From assembly GCA_028277185.1 (NCBI GenBank), contig JANQGQ010000012.1, forward strand, positions 1 through 64,000: 64,000 bases of DNA, in the 5' to 3' direction. Within the stretch, counting starts at the first letter, position 1, and the number at the start of each line of letters is the position of its first letter. Below are positions 29,490 through 38,095 of this stretch, in pieces. Below the pieces are notes generated by a model, which was given only the letters and a program-made list of their open reading frames with translations, ran no database searches and was not told the DNA's origin. This DNA comes from Woeseiaceae bacterium (lineage in GTDB: Bacteria > Pseudomonadota > Gammaproteobacteria > Steroidobacterales > Woeseiaceae). Position numbers and translations under genes: made by a program.

Positions 29490-29740
29490 GAGGGCTGTCC
29501 CCGATGGGCAAGCGCTACCGTGAGTACGTACTCGTCAGGAGAGCTGTCCCCGGTTGGGCAAGCACTACCGTGAACAGGCGCTCCTCAGGAGTACTGCCTC
29601 CGCGTGGGGCAAGTACTATCGTGAGTTAAGTGCTCGTCAGGAGAGCGGTCCCCGATAGGGTAAGTACTACCGTGAGTAAGTGCTCGTCAGCAGGGCTGTC
29701 ACCGGTTGGGCAAGCACTACCGTGAGTAAGTTCCCATCAG
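29490..29740 (-). repeat. Tandem repeat array B, spanning the ybhB-like stop codon
   Basis: Five units start at 29490, 29539, 29589, 29641 and 29691 (periods 49-52). All keep a core that reads c(t/c)cacg(g/a)tag on the minus strand, except that one has gttcacggtag. The unit at 29691-29740 contains the last codons and the TAG of the PEBP gene at 29717, and TAG is kept in all five units. The array extends downstream of that gene towards coaBC. The 126 nt at 29364-29489 hold nothing I can name. Confidence 0.88.
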
Positions 29741-30190
29741 ACGATTCATGCCGAGTACGTCGGGCTCGATTTTCTCGAGGAGTTGCCACATCGACAGGCC
29801 GGCCGGGAACTCGATCGGGCTCGACAACGCGAACAACCAGAAGAAATAGCGGTGTGTGCCGTGTCCTTCCGGCGGCATCGGTCCGCCGTACTCGGTGTTG
29901 CCGAAATCGTTCATGCCGCCCGTATATCCCGTGACGCCTTCCGGAAGTTCGCTGATACCCGCCGGCATGTTGTAGAGAACCCAATGGACGTAGCCATAGG
30001 TGCCCGGTTTGATGAGCGGAGCGTCGGGATCGTGGCAAATCAGCGCATAGCCTTGAGTGCCCTCCGGCGGATCGGTCCAGGCAAGCGCCGGCGACACGTC
30101 GTCCGACTCACCGGTGTGCCGTGCAGGAATACGCTCACCGTCCGCGAAGGCCGTGCTCGTCAATTGCATGTCTGAGATTGCGAATCCCAT
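29717..30190 (-). CDS. YbhB/YbcL-type PEBP (Raf kinase inhibitor-like) protein
   Basis: The 157-residue phosphatidylethanolamine-binding-protein fold has SPALAWTDPPEGTQGYALICHDPDAP, read in pieces, YVHWVLYNMPA, GMNDFGNTEYGGPMPPEGHGTHRYFFWLFAL, also in pieces, and a closing MGTYSR. The bacterial role is unclear, and the ligand pocket residues (Asp-Pro-Asp, His) are present. No signal peptide is seen. The last four residues and the stop codon belong to the final unit of tandem array B. Confidence 0.92.
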   Translation of the reverse strand: MGFAISDMQLTSTAFADGERIPARHTGESDDVSPALAWTDPPEGTQGYALICHDPDAPLIKPGTYGYVHWVLYNMPAGISELPEGVTGYTGGMNDFGNTEYGGPMPPEGHGTHRYFFWLFALSSPIEFPAGLSMWQLLEKIEPDVLGMNRLMGTYSR

Positions 30191-30243
30191 CGATCAAGTC
30201 TCCCAACGCCTGTCCGGGGTCAATGGTAACGAATGGCGGGGCA

Positions 30244-31194
30244 TCACTGCGCGTTCGCGTAGAGCTTCTCTTCGCGACCGTCACGCCATGCGTCGTGAAC
30301 CGCGCGAATGCCGCCCGCGGTCTCGATGGATTGCGCTACCTCGACGGGCTCTATCCGCTCGAGATCGAGCTGCGCCAGCGACCACGCGACGGCCGACTCG
30401 CGCCGCCGCCGGCGGGAATCCGCGAGGTTCGGCCATAGCAGCCGGGCAAGCGCGCGAAGCGGCTTGCGCTCCGCCAACGCGCTCAGTTCGTTCGCTTCGA
30501 GTACCGCCTGCCAGTTTTCGGGGTTCCGGCAGATCGAGCGGTACAGCCTGACCGCCGCTTCCACGGCATCCAGCGGTCTCGCGTCTTCGGTCTGCCGGAG
30601 CCGGGCCAGAAGAGCGCCAGGCAACTCGGCGCCGTTTACCGGGTATTGCGCCGCGTTCTCCGGCAACAGGTCGAATATCAGGTGAATCCGGGGCAGATCG
30701 GAATCGTTCCGCGCGCTGTGAATGGCTTTGTTGTCGAACCACCAGATCTCGCCCGGCTGCATGCGGACGGATTCACCGCCTGCGGTCAGCGAGCTTCCAC
30801 CCCGGCTCTCGATGACGCAGTGATACCGGTCGCGAACTCTGTAGTAGCGGCCCCGATCGGCGTGTGGCTTTACGACGGCTCCCGGCGGCAAACGCGCGAA
30901 CTTGGCGCGTCCGAGCTGGCCGCCCAGGTCGTCCGCCAAACGCTCCAGAAGGTCGCTTGTCGCCGGAAACTGTCCGGCCAGCGTCGTGTAGCGACTCTCG
31001 TGCACGTCACGCCGGCGCCGCCCCATGATCTTCGAGCGCCGCAAACCGCGGAGCGGGATCGCGTTGGTTTCCGCCTGAACGCCGACGCGGTCCTGGCGGC
31101 CGGTCTGGCTATGCCAGGCGCCCCGATTGTCGGCAAGCTCGCCCTTTATCGGCTTGAGGTCCGGAGCCAGTTCGACACGCCTGAAGTACCGCAT
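30244..31194 (-). CDS. Aspartyl/asparaginyl beta-hydroxylase-domain protein
   Basis: The 316-residue Fe(II)/2-oxoglutarate oxygenase has an AspH-type domain (about residues 60-180). The iron-binding His is in VVKPHADRGRYY, the 2-oxoglutarate-contact region follows in RDRYHCVIES, and the second His is in WWFDNKAIHSARN. The C-terminal half (180-316) is helical and unassigned. The substrate could be a protein, a peptide or an amino acid. Its neighbours give no clue. It is divergent from radC. Confidence 0.85.
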   Translation of the reverse strand: MRYFRRVELAPDLKPIKGELADNRGAWHSQTGRQDRVGVQAETNAIPLRGLRRSKIMGRRRRDVHESRYTTLAGQFPATSDLLERLADDLGGQLGRAKFARLPPGAVVKPHADRGRYYRVRDRYHCVIESRGGSSLTAGGESVRMQPGEIWWFDNKAIHSARNDSDLPRIHLIFDLLPENAAQYPVNGAELPGALLARLRQTEDARPLDAVEAAVRLYRSICRNPENWQAVLEANELSALAERKPLRALARLLWPNLADSRRRRRESAVAWSLAQLDLERIEPVEVAQSIETAGGIRAVHDAWRDGREEKLYANAQ

Positions 31195-31376
31195 GGCAAG
31201 CCCTCCACACTGTCCCAGCCTCTACTATCGGCGCCAGCCGCCAATTCCGTCCAGTCGGATATAGCTTGGCTGGGCGATGGTTTTCCCGAATTCCGCTCAT
31301 CCGGGCAAATTGCCCGTTGGGATCTCTCGTCCGTGCCGGCGACAATTGCCCCATCCATTGCTTCACGGACGAAACC

Positions 31377-32003
31377 ATGGACGCCGTCGTCACGGACCCG
31401 GAATGCCGGGCGCTCCTGGCCCGGGTTCTACGCGGCCGACTGAGCCGCTCTGCGGCCACGGACGTCGCCACCGCTCTGTTGACGCATTTCGGAAGCCTGC
31501 GCGCCGTTTGCGACGCGGGCAGCCCGGAGTTAGGAGGCGTTGACGGCGTGGGCAAACCCCAACGCGAGGCGCTCGGCGCCATACCCGGTCTCGCCCGTCG
31601 CTACTTCGAAGAGGGCCTGTCCGTCGGCGAAGCCATCCGGTCGCCAAGAGATACCGAGTGCTTTCTGCTTGCCCGCCTGGCGCGGCTCGAACACGAGCTC
31701 TTCGCCTGCCTGTTCCTCGACAATCGTCATCGCGTCATCAAGTTCGATCCCCTGTTTCGCGGCACGATCGACGGCACGAGCGTTTATCCGCGCGAGGTCG
31801 TCAAGGAGGCCCTCAGGAGCAATGCCGCCGCCGTGATCCTCGCCCACAATCATCCGTCCGGGGTCGCCGAGCCCAGCGACGCCGACGAGCGCATCACGCG
31901 CCGCCTGAAGGCGGCGCTCGAACTCGTGGATATCCGCGTGCTCGATCATCTCGTCGTCGGCGACGGGGAGGTCACTTCTCTTGCCAGACGCGGGCTTCTC
32001 TAG
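31377..32003 (+). CDS. radC: RadC-family (JAMM/MPN) protein
   Basis: The 208-residue protein has an N-terminal helix-hairpin-helix part (about 1-75) and a JAMM metalloprotease-like domain with the zinc motif HNHPSGVAEPSDAD. E. coli RadC has the same layout, but its role in DNA repair is disputed, and no substrate is known. The start ATG 31377 gives a protein slightly shorter than typical (about 220). It precedes rpmB, rpmG and mutM, as in E. coli. Confidence 0.92.
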   Translation: MDAVVTDPECRALLARVLRGRLSRSAATDVATALLTHFGSLRAVCDAGSPELGGVDGVGKPQREALGAIPGLARRYFEEGLSVGEAIRSPRDTECFLLARLARLEHELFACLFLDNRHRVIKFDPLFRGTIDGTSVYPREVVKEALRSNAAAVILAHNHPSGVAEPSDADERITRRLKAALELVDIRVLDHLVVGDGEVTSLARRGLL

Positions 32004-32093
32004 CTTGTAAAGCCCTGTCCCCACTGGTATAAAGTGCAGCTCTTTGCCTGCTGCCCGCGGGCAGTTTTCAATAAATTCAGAGACTTAACGATC

Positions 32094-32330
32094 ATGTCCA
32101 AGGTCTGTCAGGTCACCGGGAAGCGCCCGCAGAGTGGCAACAACGTTTCCCACGCCCACAACAAGACGCGTCGGCGTTTCCTGCCGAACCTGCAGAACAA
32201 GCGGTTCTGGCTGGAGTCCGAGAAGCGTTTCGTGCGGCTGCGCGTATCTCACAAGGGCATGCGCATCATCGACAAGCACGGCATCGACAAGGTTGTCGCC
32301 GACCTGCGTGCCCAGGGACAGCGCATCTAA
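32094..32330 (+). CDS. rpmB: 50S ribosomal protein L28
   Basis: The 78-residue basic protein of the large subunit opens with [25 protein letters not shown], read in pieces, which is the conserved L28 start. It ends [12 protein letters not shown] 32094 follows an AT-rich leader. rpmG lies 18 nt downstream, the usual two-gene operon. Confidence 0.98.
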   Translation: MSKVCQVTGKRPQSGNNVSHAHNKTRRRFLPNLQNKRFWLESEKRFVRLRVSHKGMRIIDKHGIDKVVADLRAQGQRI

Positions 32331-32348
32331 GGCGCGGAGGAAGCAGTA

Positions 32349-32519
32349 ATGGCCAAGAAGGGAGCCCGCGAAAAGATTCGCCTCGTGTCGAGTGCCGGAA
32401 CCGGCCATTTCTACACGACCCACAAGAACAAGCGTCTGCATCCGGAAAAGATGGAGACGAAGAAGTACGATCCGACCATCCGCAAGCACGTGATCTACAA
32501 GGAAGCGAAGATCAAGTGA
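32349..32519 (+). CDS. rpmG: 50S ribosomal protein L33
   Basis: The 56-residue protein begins [19 protein letters not shown] and ends YKEAKIK. It is the cysteine-free (C-minus) form without the CxxC zinc ribbon, as in E. coli. The gene directly follows rpmB and is closed by the hairpin terminator at 32543-32567. Confidence 0.98.
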   Translation: MAKKGAREKIRLVSSAGTGHFYTTHKNKRLHPEKMETKKYDPTIRKHVIYKEAKIK

Positions 32520-32542
32520 GCTTTACCGGACGGTTGTGAGAA

Positions 32543-32567
32543 GGCCCGCCGGCGAGCGGGCCTTTTT
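32543..32567 (+). terminator. Rho-independent terminator after rpmG
   Basis: ggcccgc (32543-32549) pairs with gcgggcc (32556-32562) around a 6-nt loop and is followed by ttttt. It ends the radC/rpmB/rpmG direction before mutM. Confidence 0.9.
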
Positions 32568-32669
32568 GTTTGAGTTCGCGGAGGTTCAGGCTGACCTCAA
32601 CCGCCGATTGCAGTCTACGGTGGCTTCGGCAACACTCGGCGCAGGGCGGTCTTTTTTTGCGCATCGAGT

Positions 32670-33482
32670 ATGCCCGAGCTTCCTGAAGTCGAAACCACGC
32701 GCCGCGGCATCGAGCCCTACGTCACCGGGCAGACGATTCGCGCGGTGACGATCCGCAATCGTTCGTTGCGCTGGCCCGTCGCGGACGATTTCGAGCGACG
32801 CGCGACGGGCGGCCGTATCGACTCGGTCGGACGCCGCGCGAAGTATCTGCTCTTCAATACCGCTGCCGGGAGCGCCATCCTGCATCTCGGCATGTCGGGC
32901 AGCGTGAGTATCGTGCCGCCCGATACGCCGCCGACCGTGCACGACCACGTCGACATCGAGCTGGCAAGCGGCGACGTGCTCAGGTTCCGAGACCCGCGCC
33001 GCTTCGGTTCGCTGCACTGGGCGGGCGACGCGCTGGAGCACCGGCTGCTCAAAGATCTCGGGCCCGAGCCGCTCGGCGACGCCTTCGACGGCGACCATCT
33101 CTGGCGGCTGTCGCGCGGCCGCCGGATTGCCGTGAAGCCCTTCATCATGACCGCCAGCGTCGTCGTCGGCGTCGGCAACATCTACGCCAGCGAGGCGCTG
33201 TTTCTGGCCGGCATTCATCCGAAGCGACAGGCGGGCCGCGTCTCGCGGTCCCGCTACGATCGACTCGCCGATACGATTCGGGAAGTGCTGCGGCGGGCGA
33301 TTGCGGCGGGGGGCACGACGCTGCGGGACTTCTACGGTTTCAACGGTCAGGCGGGCTACTTCCAGCAGCAGCTCGACGTGTACGGCCGCGAGGACGAACC
33401 CTGCCACCGCTGCGGCGCTCCCGTCAGGAACGTCGTGCTCGGTCAGCGCGCGACCTACTATTGCGGACGCTGCCAGACCTGA
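32670..33482 (+). CDS. mutM: Formamidopyrimidine-DNA glycosylase
   Basis: MutM removes 8-oxoguanine and related lesions and cuts the AP site. The mature N-terminus [12 protein letters not shown] carries the catalytic Pro and Glu. [14 protein letters not shown] is the helix-two-turn-helix entry, and the C-terminal zinc finger is CHRCG with YYCGRCQ. At 270 residues it has the normal length. The last nine codons including the TGA are the first unit of tandem array C. Confidence 0.97.
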   Translation: MPELPEVETTRRGIEPYVTGQTIRAVTIRNRSLRWPVADDFERRATGGRIDSVGRRAKYLLFNTAAGSAILHLGMSGSVSIVPPDTPPTVHDHVDIELASGDVLRFRDPRRFGSLHWAGDALEHRLLKDLGPEPLGDAFDGDHLWRLSRGRRIAVKPFIMTASVVVGVGNIYASEALFLAGIHPKRQAGRVSRSRYDRLADTIREVLRRAIAAGGTTLRDFYGFNGQAGYFQQQLDVYGREDEPCHRCGAPVRNVVLGQRATYYCGRCQT

Positions 33483-33612
33483 TGGCACCTCGCTTCGTCC
33501 GACTACTATTGCGCAAGCTGCCAGACCTGATGGCCCCTCGCTTTGTCCGACTACTATTGCGCAGGCTGCCAGACCTGACGGGCTCCGGCGCCCCGTCCGA
33601 CTAGGTTCGTCC
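33455..33612 (+). repeat. Tandem repeat array C, spanning the mutM stop codon and reaching coaD
   Basis: Units begin at 33455, 33503 and 33551 (period 48) with ctactattgcg and contain gctgccagacctga, so the TGA of mutM is kept at offset 25 in all three. A partial fourth unit starts at 33601 and forms the coaD stop. The unit ends in (c/t)gtccga, matching the end of the convergent coaD gene on the other strand. The sequence between two convergent genes was therefore multiplied. Confidence 0.92.
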
Positions 33613-34089
33613 GACCCGCTCCAGCAGAGCCTGCCGGACGGCCGGCGAAACGAACTCGCTCACGTCGCCGCCAAGCGCCGCGACTTCTTTGACGAGTGTG
33701 GACGAGATGAACGCATATTCTTCCGTCGGCGTTAAGAACACGGTCTCGACGGTCTCGGTCAGGTGCCGGTTCATGGCGGCAAGCTGAAACTCATACTCGA
33801 AGTCCGATACGGCACGCAGACCGCGGATGATGACGTTGAGATTATTCGCTTCGGCGAAGTCGACGGTCAGCTTGTCGTAACCCATGACCTCGACGCCCGG
33901 GATGTCCCCCACCGCGTTTCTGACCATCGCGACGCGTTCGTCGAGGCCGAACATCGGCACCTTGCTGCCGGTATTCGAGGCTATCGCCACCACGACGCGC
34001 TCGAACACCGACGCGGCGCGGCGCACGAGATCCTCGTGGCCGAGCGTAATCGGATCGAACGTGCCCGGATACATCGCGCGTGTGGACAT
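33601..34089 (-). CDS. coaD: Phosphopantetheine adenylyltransferase
   Basis: CoaD makes dephospho-CoA from 4'-phosphopantetheine and ATP. The nucleotidyltransferase motif is YPGTFDPITLGHEDL (T/HxGH). FAEANNLNVIIRGLRAVSDFEYE, in pieces, and the EEYAFISSTLVKEVA segment (ISSTxxR-like) are typical. The 162-residue form starts at ATG 34089. A longer open frame upstream is not conserved. It converges on mutM, and its stop codon coincides with the edge of repeat array C. Confidence 0.97.
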   Translation of the reverse strand: MSTRAMYPGTFDPITLGHEDLVRRAASVFERVVVAIASNTGSKVPMFGLDERVAMVRNAVGDIPGVEVMGYDKLTVDFAEANNLNVIIRGLRAVSDFEYEFQLAAMNRHLTETVETVFLTPTEEYAFISSTLVKEVAALGGDVSEFVSPAVRQALLERVGRT

Positions 34090-34163
34090 TGCCGCTGCCT
34101 CCCTGAAGGTGTTCCCTGTCGAACGCTTCTTGTTCGTCTTGTCTCGTTCGTTCTGTCTTGCGG

Positions 34164-34751
34164 CTAGTCCTGTTCGCAGGTAGCCGTTTCGACCAGCGCA
34201 TAGCAGACGTTTCCTGCGCTGGCCGACTTCGCTACCTGCCAGGCGGCCGGCAGGTCGGGCAAGCCGACTGCACGATCCGCTTCGACGTACACTTTCGCCC
34301 CCCGCGCCAGTATGCCGGATTCGGCAACACGGCGACACACGGCGTCCAGGTCGACGGCCTGAAACGGTGGATCGAGGAAGACGATATCGACGCTGCCCGG
34401 GCTAATGCCGCTCAGACACTCGAGCGCGTCTCCGGGCATGACCGTCGCGGACCCGGCATCGAGCGTTTCGACGTTGATGGCAAGCTGGCGCAGCGCCTTC
34501 GGGTGGTGTTCGACGAACACACAGCTTGCGGCGCCGCGCGACAGCGCTTCGAAGCCCAGCGCGCCCGTGCCGGCATAGAGATCGAGGCAGCGTTTGCCCG
34601 GAATCCACAGCATGAGCCAGTTGAACAGCGTTTCGCGGACCCGCTCGCCGGTCGGCCGCAGGCCCGCAACGTCAGGTACAGGGAGCCGCCGACCCCGCCA
34701 GTTTCCCGCTACAATACGCAGCCGCCCGGGAGCGGTACGGTGTTTTGCCAT
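34164..34751 (-). CDS. rsmD: 16S rRNA (guanine(966)-N(2))-methyltransferase
   Basis: RsmD methylates G966 of 16S rRNA. The protein starts at ATG 34751 (195 residues) with the family opening LRIVAGNWRGRRLPVPDVAGLRPTGERVRETLFNWL, read in pieces, the SAM loop DLYAGTGALGFEALSRGA and the catalytic FLDPPF. It is divergent from ftsY, the standard gammaproteobacterial arrangement. coaD follows 74 nt downstream. Confidence 0.95.
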   Translation of the reverse strand: MAKHRTAPGRLRIVAGNWRGRRLPVPDVAGLRPTGERVRETLFNWLMLWIPGKRCLDLYAGTGALGFEALSRGAASCVFVEHHPKALRQLAINVETLDAGSATVMPGDALECLSGISPGSVDIVFLDPPFQAVDLDAVCRRVAESGILARGAKVYVEADRAVGLPDLPAAWQVAKSASAGNVCYALVETATCEQD

Positions 34752-34815
34752 GTACGGCCGCTGATCGATCCACAGAAGTCCGGGCAGTTTAGGCGCCACC
34801 GCGGTGAACTGGTAG

Positions 34816-35778
34816 ATGTTTGGCAGGAAATCGGAAGAGACCGGCAAGGCCGGTTTCATCAAACGCTTGCGGGCGCGGCTCAATCGCGGCGACAGCTGGC
34901 TGACTTACGATCTCGCGAACCTCGTGCCGGGCGGCAAGATCGACGACGACGTCCTCGAGGAGCTTGAGAGCCTGCTCGTCATGGCCGACGTCGGCGTCGA
35001 TACGACCGGGAGGATCGTCGAGAGCCTGCGTTCACGGCTGAAGCGCAACGAGCTCAAGGATCTCGACGCGCTCAATGCCGGACTCAAGGCGGCCGTTGTG
35101 GAGATTCTGGATCCCGTCGAGGCGCCGCTCGAGCCGGCGGTCGCCGACAAGCCCTTCGTCATCCTGATGGTTGGCGTAAACGGCGCCGGCAAGACCACGA
35201 CCATCGGTAAGCTGGCGCGGCGCTTCAAGGACCAGGGCCTGAGCGTCATGCTTGCGGCGGGCGACACCTTCCGCGCGGCGGCCGTCGAGCAGCTCAAGGC
35301 CTGGGGCGAGCGCAACGACGTGCCCGTGATCGCGCAGCAGAGCGGCGCCGATCCGGCCGCGGTCGTGTTCGACGCCTGGGATGCCGCGAGAGCGCGCGGC
35401 ATCGACGTACTGCTTGCCGACACCGCGGGCAGACTGCAGTCGCAGCAGGGACTCATGGACGAGCTCAAAAAGATCAAGCGTGTCATCGGAAGGCGCGACG
35501 AGACCGCCCCGCACGAAGTGATGCTGATCGTGGATGCAAGCCAGGGCCAGAACGCGATGCTGCAGGCCGAAAAGTTTCACGAGGCCTTAGGGCTGACCGG
35601 CATTACCGTCACGAAGCTCGACGGCACCGCCAAGGGCGGCGTCATGCTGGCAATCGCCGACCGGCTTGGCGTACCCGTTCGCTACATCGGCATCGGCGAG
35701 TCAGCGGAGGACATGCAGCCGTTCTCGGCGTCGGACTTTGCCGACGCGCTGCTGGCGAGCGGAACGTCCGACGCATGA
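34816..35778 (+). CDS. ftsY: Signal recognition particle receptor FtsY
   Basis: FtsY is the GTPase that docks SRP-ribosome complexes at the inner membrane. The 320-residue form has almost no acidic A domain and begins near the N domain. The G domain shows GVNGAGKTTTIGKLA (P-loop), GDTFRAAAVEQL, DTAGR, TKLDGTAKGG and GIGESAEDMQPF. It overlaps ftsE as ATGA. Confidence 0.97.
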   Translation: MFGRKSEETGKAGFIKRLRARLNRGDSWLTYDLANLVPGGKIDDDVLEELESLLVMADVGVDTTGRIVESLRSRLKRNELKDLDALNAGLKAAVVEILDPVEAPLEPAVADKPFVILMVGVNGAGKTTTIGKLARRFKDQGLSVMLAAGDTFRAAAVEQLKAWGERNDVPVIAQQSGADPAAVVFDAWDAARARGIDVLLADTAGRLQSQQGLMDELKKIKRVIGRRDETAPHEVMLIVDASQGQNAMLQAEKFHEALGLTGITVTKLDGTAKGGVMLAIADRLGVPVRYIGIGESAEDMQPFSASDFADALLASGTSDA

Positions 35779-36470
35779 TCCGCTTCGAGGAAGTGACGCG
35801 CCGGTTCCCGGGGGGTCAGGAAGCGCTCTCGGGACTGACGCTCGAGGTCGACAAGGGCGAAATGGTCTTCGTGACCGGACATTCGGGCGCGGGCAAGAGC
35901 ACGCTCCTCAAGCTGATCGCCCTGATCGACCGGCCCACGTCCGGCCAGGTCATCGTCGACGGCCAGAGCACGCGTCGCGTCAAGCGGCGGAAGATCCCGG
36001 CGTACCGCCGCCAGATCGGCATGGTGTTCCAGGATCACAAGCTGCTCTACGATCGGCCGGTCGCCGACAACGTGGCGCTACCCCTCGTGATCGCCGGCGC
36101 CGGGCCGCGCGAAACGGGCCGGCGCGTGCGCGCCGCTCTCGAGCAGGTCGGCCTTCTGCACAAGGAGAGGCAGAACCCGGAGACGCTTTCGGCCGGCGAG
36201 CAGCAGCGGGTCGGTATCGCCCGGGCCATCGTGACCCGGCCGAAACTCCTCATCGCCGACGAACCCACGGGCAATCTCGATCCGGATCTGTCGCTCGAAG
36301 TCATGCGGATCTTCCGCCGCTTTAACGAGGTCGGCGTGACGCTCATGATCGCGAGTCATGACATCGCGCTCATCGACCGGCTCGGCTGCCGGCGGATCGA
36401 ACTCGACGAGGGCCGGCTTGCAACGCCGGCGGACCACGTCGCCGACGAGGAGGGCGGTTCGTGGCCGTAA
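35775..36470 (+). CDS. ftsE: Cell division ATP-binding protein FtsE
   Basis: FtsE is the ATPase of the FtsEX complex that drives peptidoglycan hydrolase activation at the septum, here probably through the EnvC-like protein at 8199-9374. Walker A is GHSGAGKSTL, the signature is LSAGEQQRVGIARAI and Walker B is LLIADEPTGNLD. At 231 residues it has the usual size. It overlaps both ftsY (4 nt) and ftsX (10 nt). Confidence 0.97.
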   Translation: MIRFEEVTRRFPGGQEALSGLTLEVDKGEMVFVTGHSGAGKSTLLKLIALIDRPTSGQVIVDGQSTRRVKRRKIPAYRRQIGMVFQDHKLLYDRPVADNVALPLVIAGAGPRETGRRVRAALEQVGLLHKERQNPETLSAGEQQRVGIARAIVTRPKLLIADEPTGNLDPDLSLEVMRIFRRFNEVGVTLMIASHDIALIDRLGCRRIELDEGRLATPADHVADEEGGSWP

Positions 36471-37426
36471 GCCGGCATCGCGACGCCGTCGCGCCGGTTC
36501 GGACCAGCGGCCCGGTGAGCACGTGGTTCGGCCGCCACGTGTCGACGTCGGTCGCCAGCCTGAAGAAGCTTGTCGCCGCACCGTTTTCGAGCTTCATGAT
36601 CGTCGGCGTAATCGGGGTGACGCTTGCGCTGCCGGCGGCGCTGCACCTGTTGGTCGCAAACGCGCTGTCGATCAGCGGCGGCTGGGAAGACGCGCTGGAT
36701 TTTTCGGTGTTCCTCGCCGACGATCTGGATCTGCCGGCGGCCGAGCGGCTGGCGGCGCTCATCGGGCAGCGTGCCGACGTCGGGGAGGTCACGCTGATTA
36801 GCGCGGAGCAAGCGCTGGCGGAGTTTCGCGAGCAGTCCGGCTTCGGCGCGGCGCTCGATCAGCTCGGCGACAATCCGTTGCCGCACACGCTCGTCGTCCG
36901 GCCCGCTGCCGTCAACACGCCCGAGACGATGGCGGTCCTGCGCCAGGAACTCGAGAGTCTGCCCGAGACGGCGGCCGTGCAGGTCGACACCGATTGGGTC
37001 GCGCGTTTCCACGCGATCCTCGACGTCATCGACCAGGGGATCGGCATCGGCGCGGCGCTTCTGGGTCTCGCGATCGTCGTCATCATCGGCAATACGATCC
37101 GGCTCGACGTGGAGAATCGCCGCGACGAAATCGAGGTCACCAAGCTCATCGGGGCCAGCGACGGTTTCGTTCGCCGGCCGTTTCTGTGGAGCGGTTTATG
37201 GCTGGGGCTGTTCGGGGGGATGCTTGCGGTTGGCCTCGTGAGCTGGGGACTCGTGCTGCTGGAGGCGCCGATGGCGCGGCTTGCGGGCCTTTATCATGGC
37301 AACGTCGACCTAGTCTGGCTCAGCCTCGGCGAGGCCGGGCTCGTGATCGGGTTCGGTGCGACGCTCGGGCTGATCGGTTCCTGGACCGCGGCCGCGCGGC
37401 ACATGCGGGCTATCGAGCCGGGCTGA
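36461..37426 (+). CDS. ftsX: Cell division protein FtsX
   Basis: This is the membrane subunit of FtsEX. The 321-residue protein has a first transmembrane helix near residues 45-68, a periplasmic loop (about 75-180) that contacts EnvC-type activators, and three C-terminal helices (about 190-210, 240-265 and 285-310). The start is GTG 36461 inside the ftsE end. The final 17 nt overlap the convergent TetR gene. Confidence 0.95.
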   Translation: MAVSRHRDAVAPVRTSGPVSTWFGRHVSTSVASLKKLVAAPFSSFMIVGVIGVTLALPAALHLLVANALSISGGWEDALDFSVFLADDLDLPAAERLAALIGQRADVGEVTLISAEQALAEFREQSGFGAALDQLGDNPLPHTLVVRPAAVNTPETMAVLRQELESLPETAAVQVDTDWVARFHAILDVIDQGIGIGAALLGLAIVVIIGNTIRLDVENRRDEIEVTKLIGASDGFVRRPFLWSGLWLGLFGGMLAVGLVSWGLVLLEAPMARLAGLYHGNVDLVWLSLGEAGLVIGFGATLGLIGSWTAAARHMRAIEPG

Positions 37427-38033
37427 GCCTGAACCGCGCCTTGGCCTGCGGCTGAGTGACGCCGGCCAGGATGCCGGCGGCCACGGCATTGAGCCGATGG
37501 CGGTCGTTGTCGGCCCGGCACATGACACGCAGCCCCCAGATGCTGTTGACCAGGAATACGGCCACGTCCCCGGGATCGCGGTCGGCGGGCACGTCGCCCT
37601 GCGCCTGCGCCAGCGTAACGAGCGCCGCGAATGCCTCGAGCGTGCGGGCATTGTGGCGCCGGAGCCGGGCATCGATGTCGGCATCGTGCTGCGCGGTCTC
37701 GAGGAGCGCGTTGACCGCCAGGCAGCCCCGGCGATCCGCGCCGGTGACGGCATTGTCCACGATCTGGTCGAGCACGGCGGCGAGACCTGCGAGCGCCCCC
37801 GACTCGTGATCCCGAAGCCGCTTCACGCGCTTGACGAAGTCGCGGCAGTAACTGTCGAGAACTTCGAGGAAAAGGCCCTTTTTTGAGCCGAACGCCGCGT
37901 AAAGGCTACCGGGCTTGAGCCCCGTGGCCGCAACCAGATCGGCGACCGACGTCCGCGCGTAGCCCTGGCGCCAGAACACCCGCTGGGCGCGGGCAAGCAC
38001 GTCGGCGCGTACGTATTCCGGTGATCGCGGCAT
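37410..38033 (-). CDS. TetR/AcrR-family transcriptional regulator
   Basis: The 207-residue protein has an N-terminal TetR DNA-binding domain (about residues 10-56, with VFWRQGYARTSVADLVAATGLKPGSLYAAFGSKKGLF in pieces) and a ligand-binding C-terminal domain with several cysteines. It interrupts the usual ftsX-rpoH adjacency and is transcribed against both. A near-perfect 22-nt palindrome 41 nt upstream is its likely operator. No target gene other than itself is obvious, and rpoH lies divergently beyond the palindrome. Confidence 0.9.
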   Translation of the reverse strand: MPRSPEYVRADVLARAQRVFWRQGYARTSVADLVAATGLKPGSLYAAFGSKKGLFLEVLDSYCRDFVKRVKRLRDHESGALAGLAAVLDQIVDNAVTGADRRGCLAVNALLETAQHDADIDARLRRHNARTLEAFAALVTLAQAQGDVPADRDPGDVAVFLVNSIWGLRVMCRADNDRHRLNAVAAGILAGVTQPQAKARFRLSPAR

Positions 38034-38073
38034 TGGCGGCTACTCGTTCGAGATTCTGCAACGATTGTATGGG

Positions 38074-38095
38074 TACTTGAATATGTATTCAAGTA
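38074..38095. promoter_or_regulatory. Probable TetR operator between tetR-like gene and rpoH
   Basis: tacttgaata (38074-38083) and tattcaagta (38086-38095) are perfect inverted repeats around tg. Size and place fit a TetR-family operator. The 305-nt gap (38034-38338) also holds a looser pair, tttcttga at 38131-38138 and tcaagaaa at 38159-38166, with the same cttga/tcaag halves. The rest of the gap is AT-rich and should contain the rpoH promoters, which I cannot place with confidence. Confidence 0.65.

Noticed and set aside
27372-33612. Possible CRISPR arrays, because of ~50-bp periodic repeats
   Set aside because: Units are contiguous without unique spacers, drift strongly, include gene ends, and no cas gene is present.
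34088-34163. Short 14-bp direct repeat between coaD and rsmD as a fourth stop-codon array
   Set aside because: Two units of 14 bp match at only about 11 positions and neither includes the rsmD stop codon.
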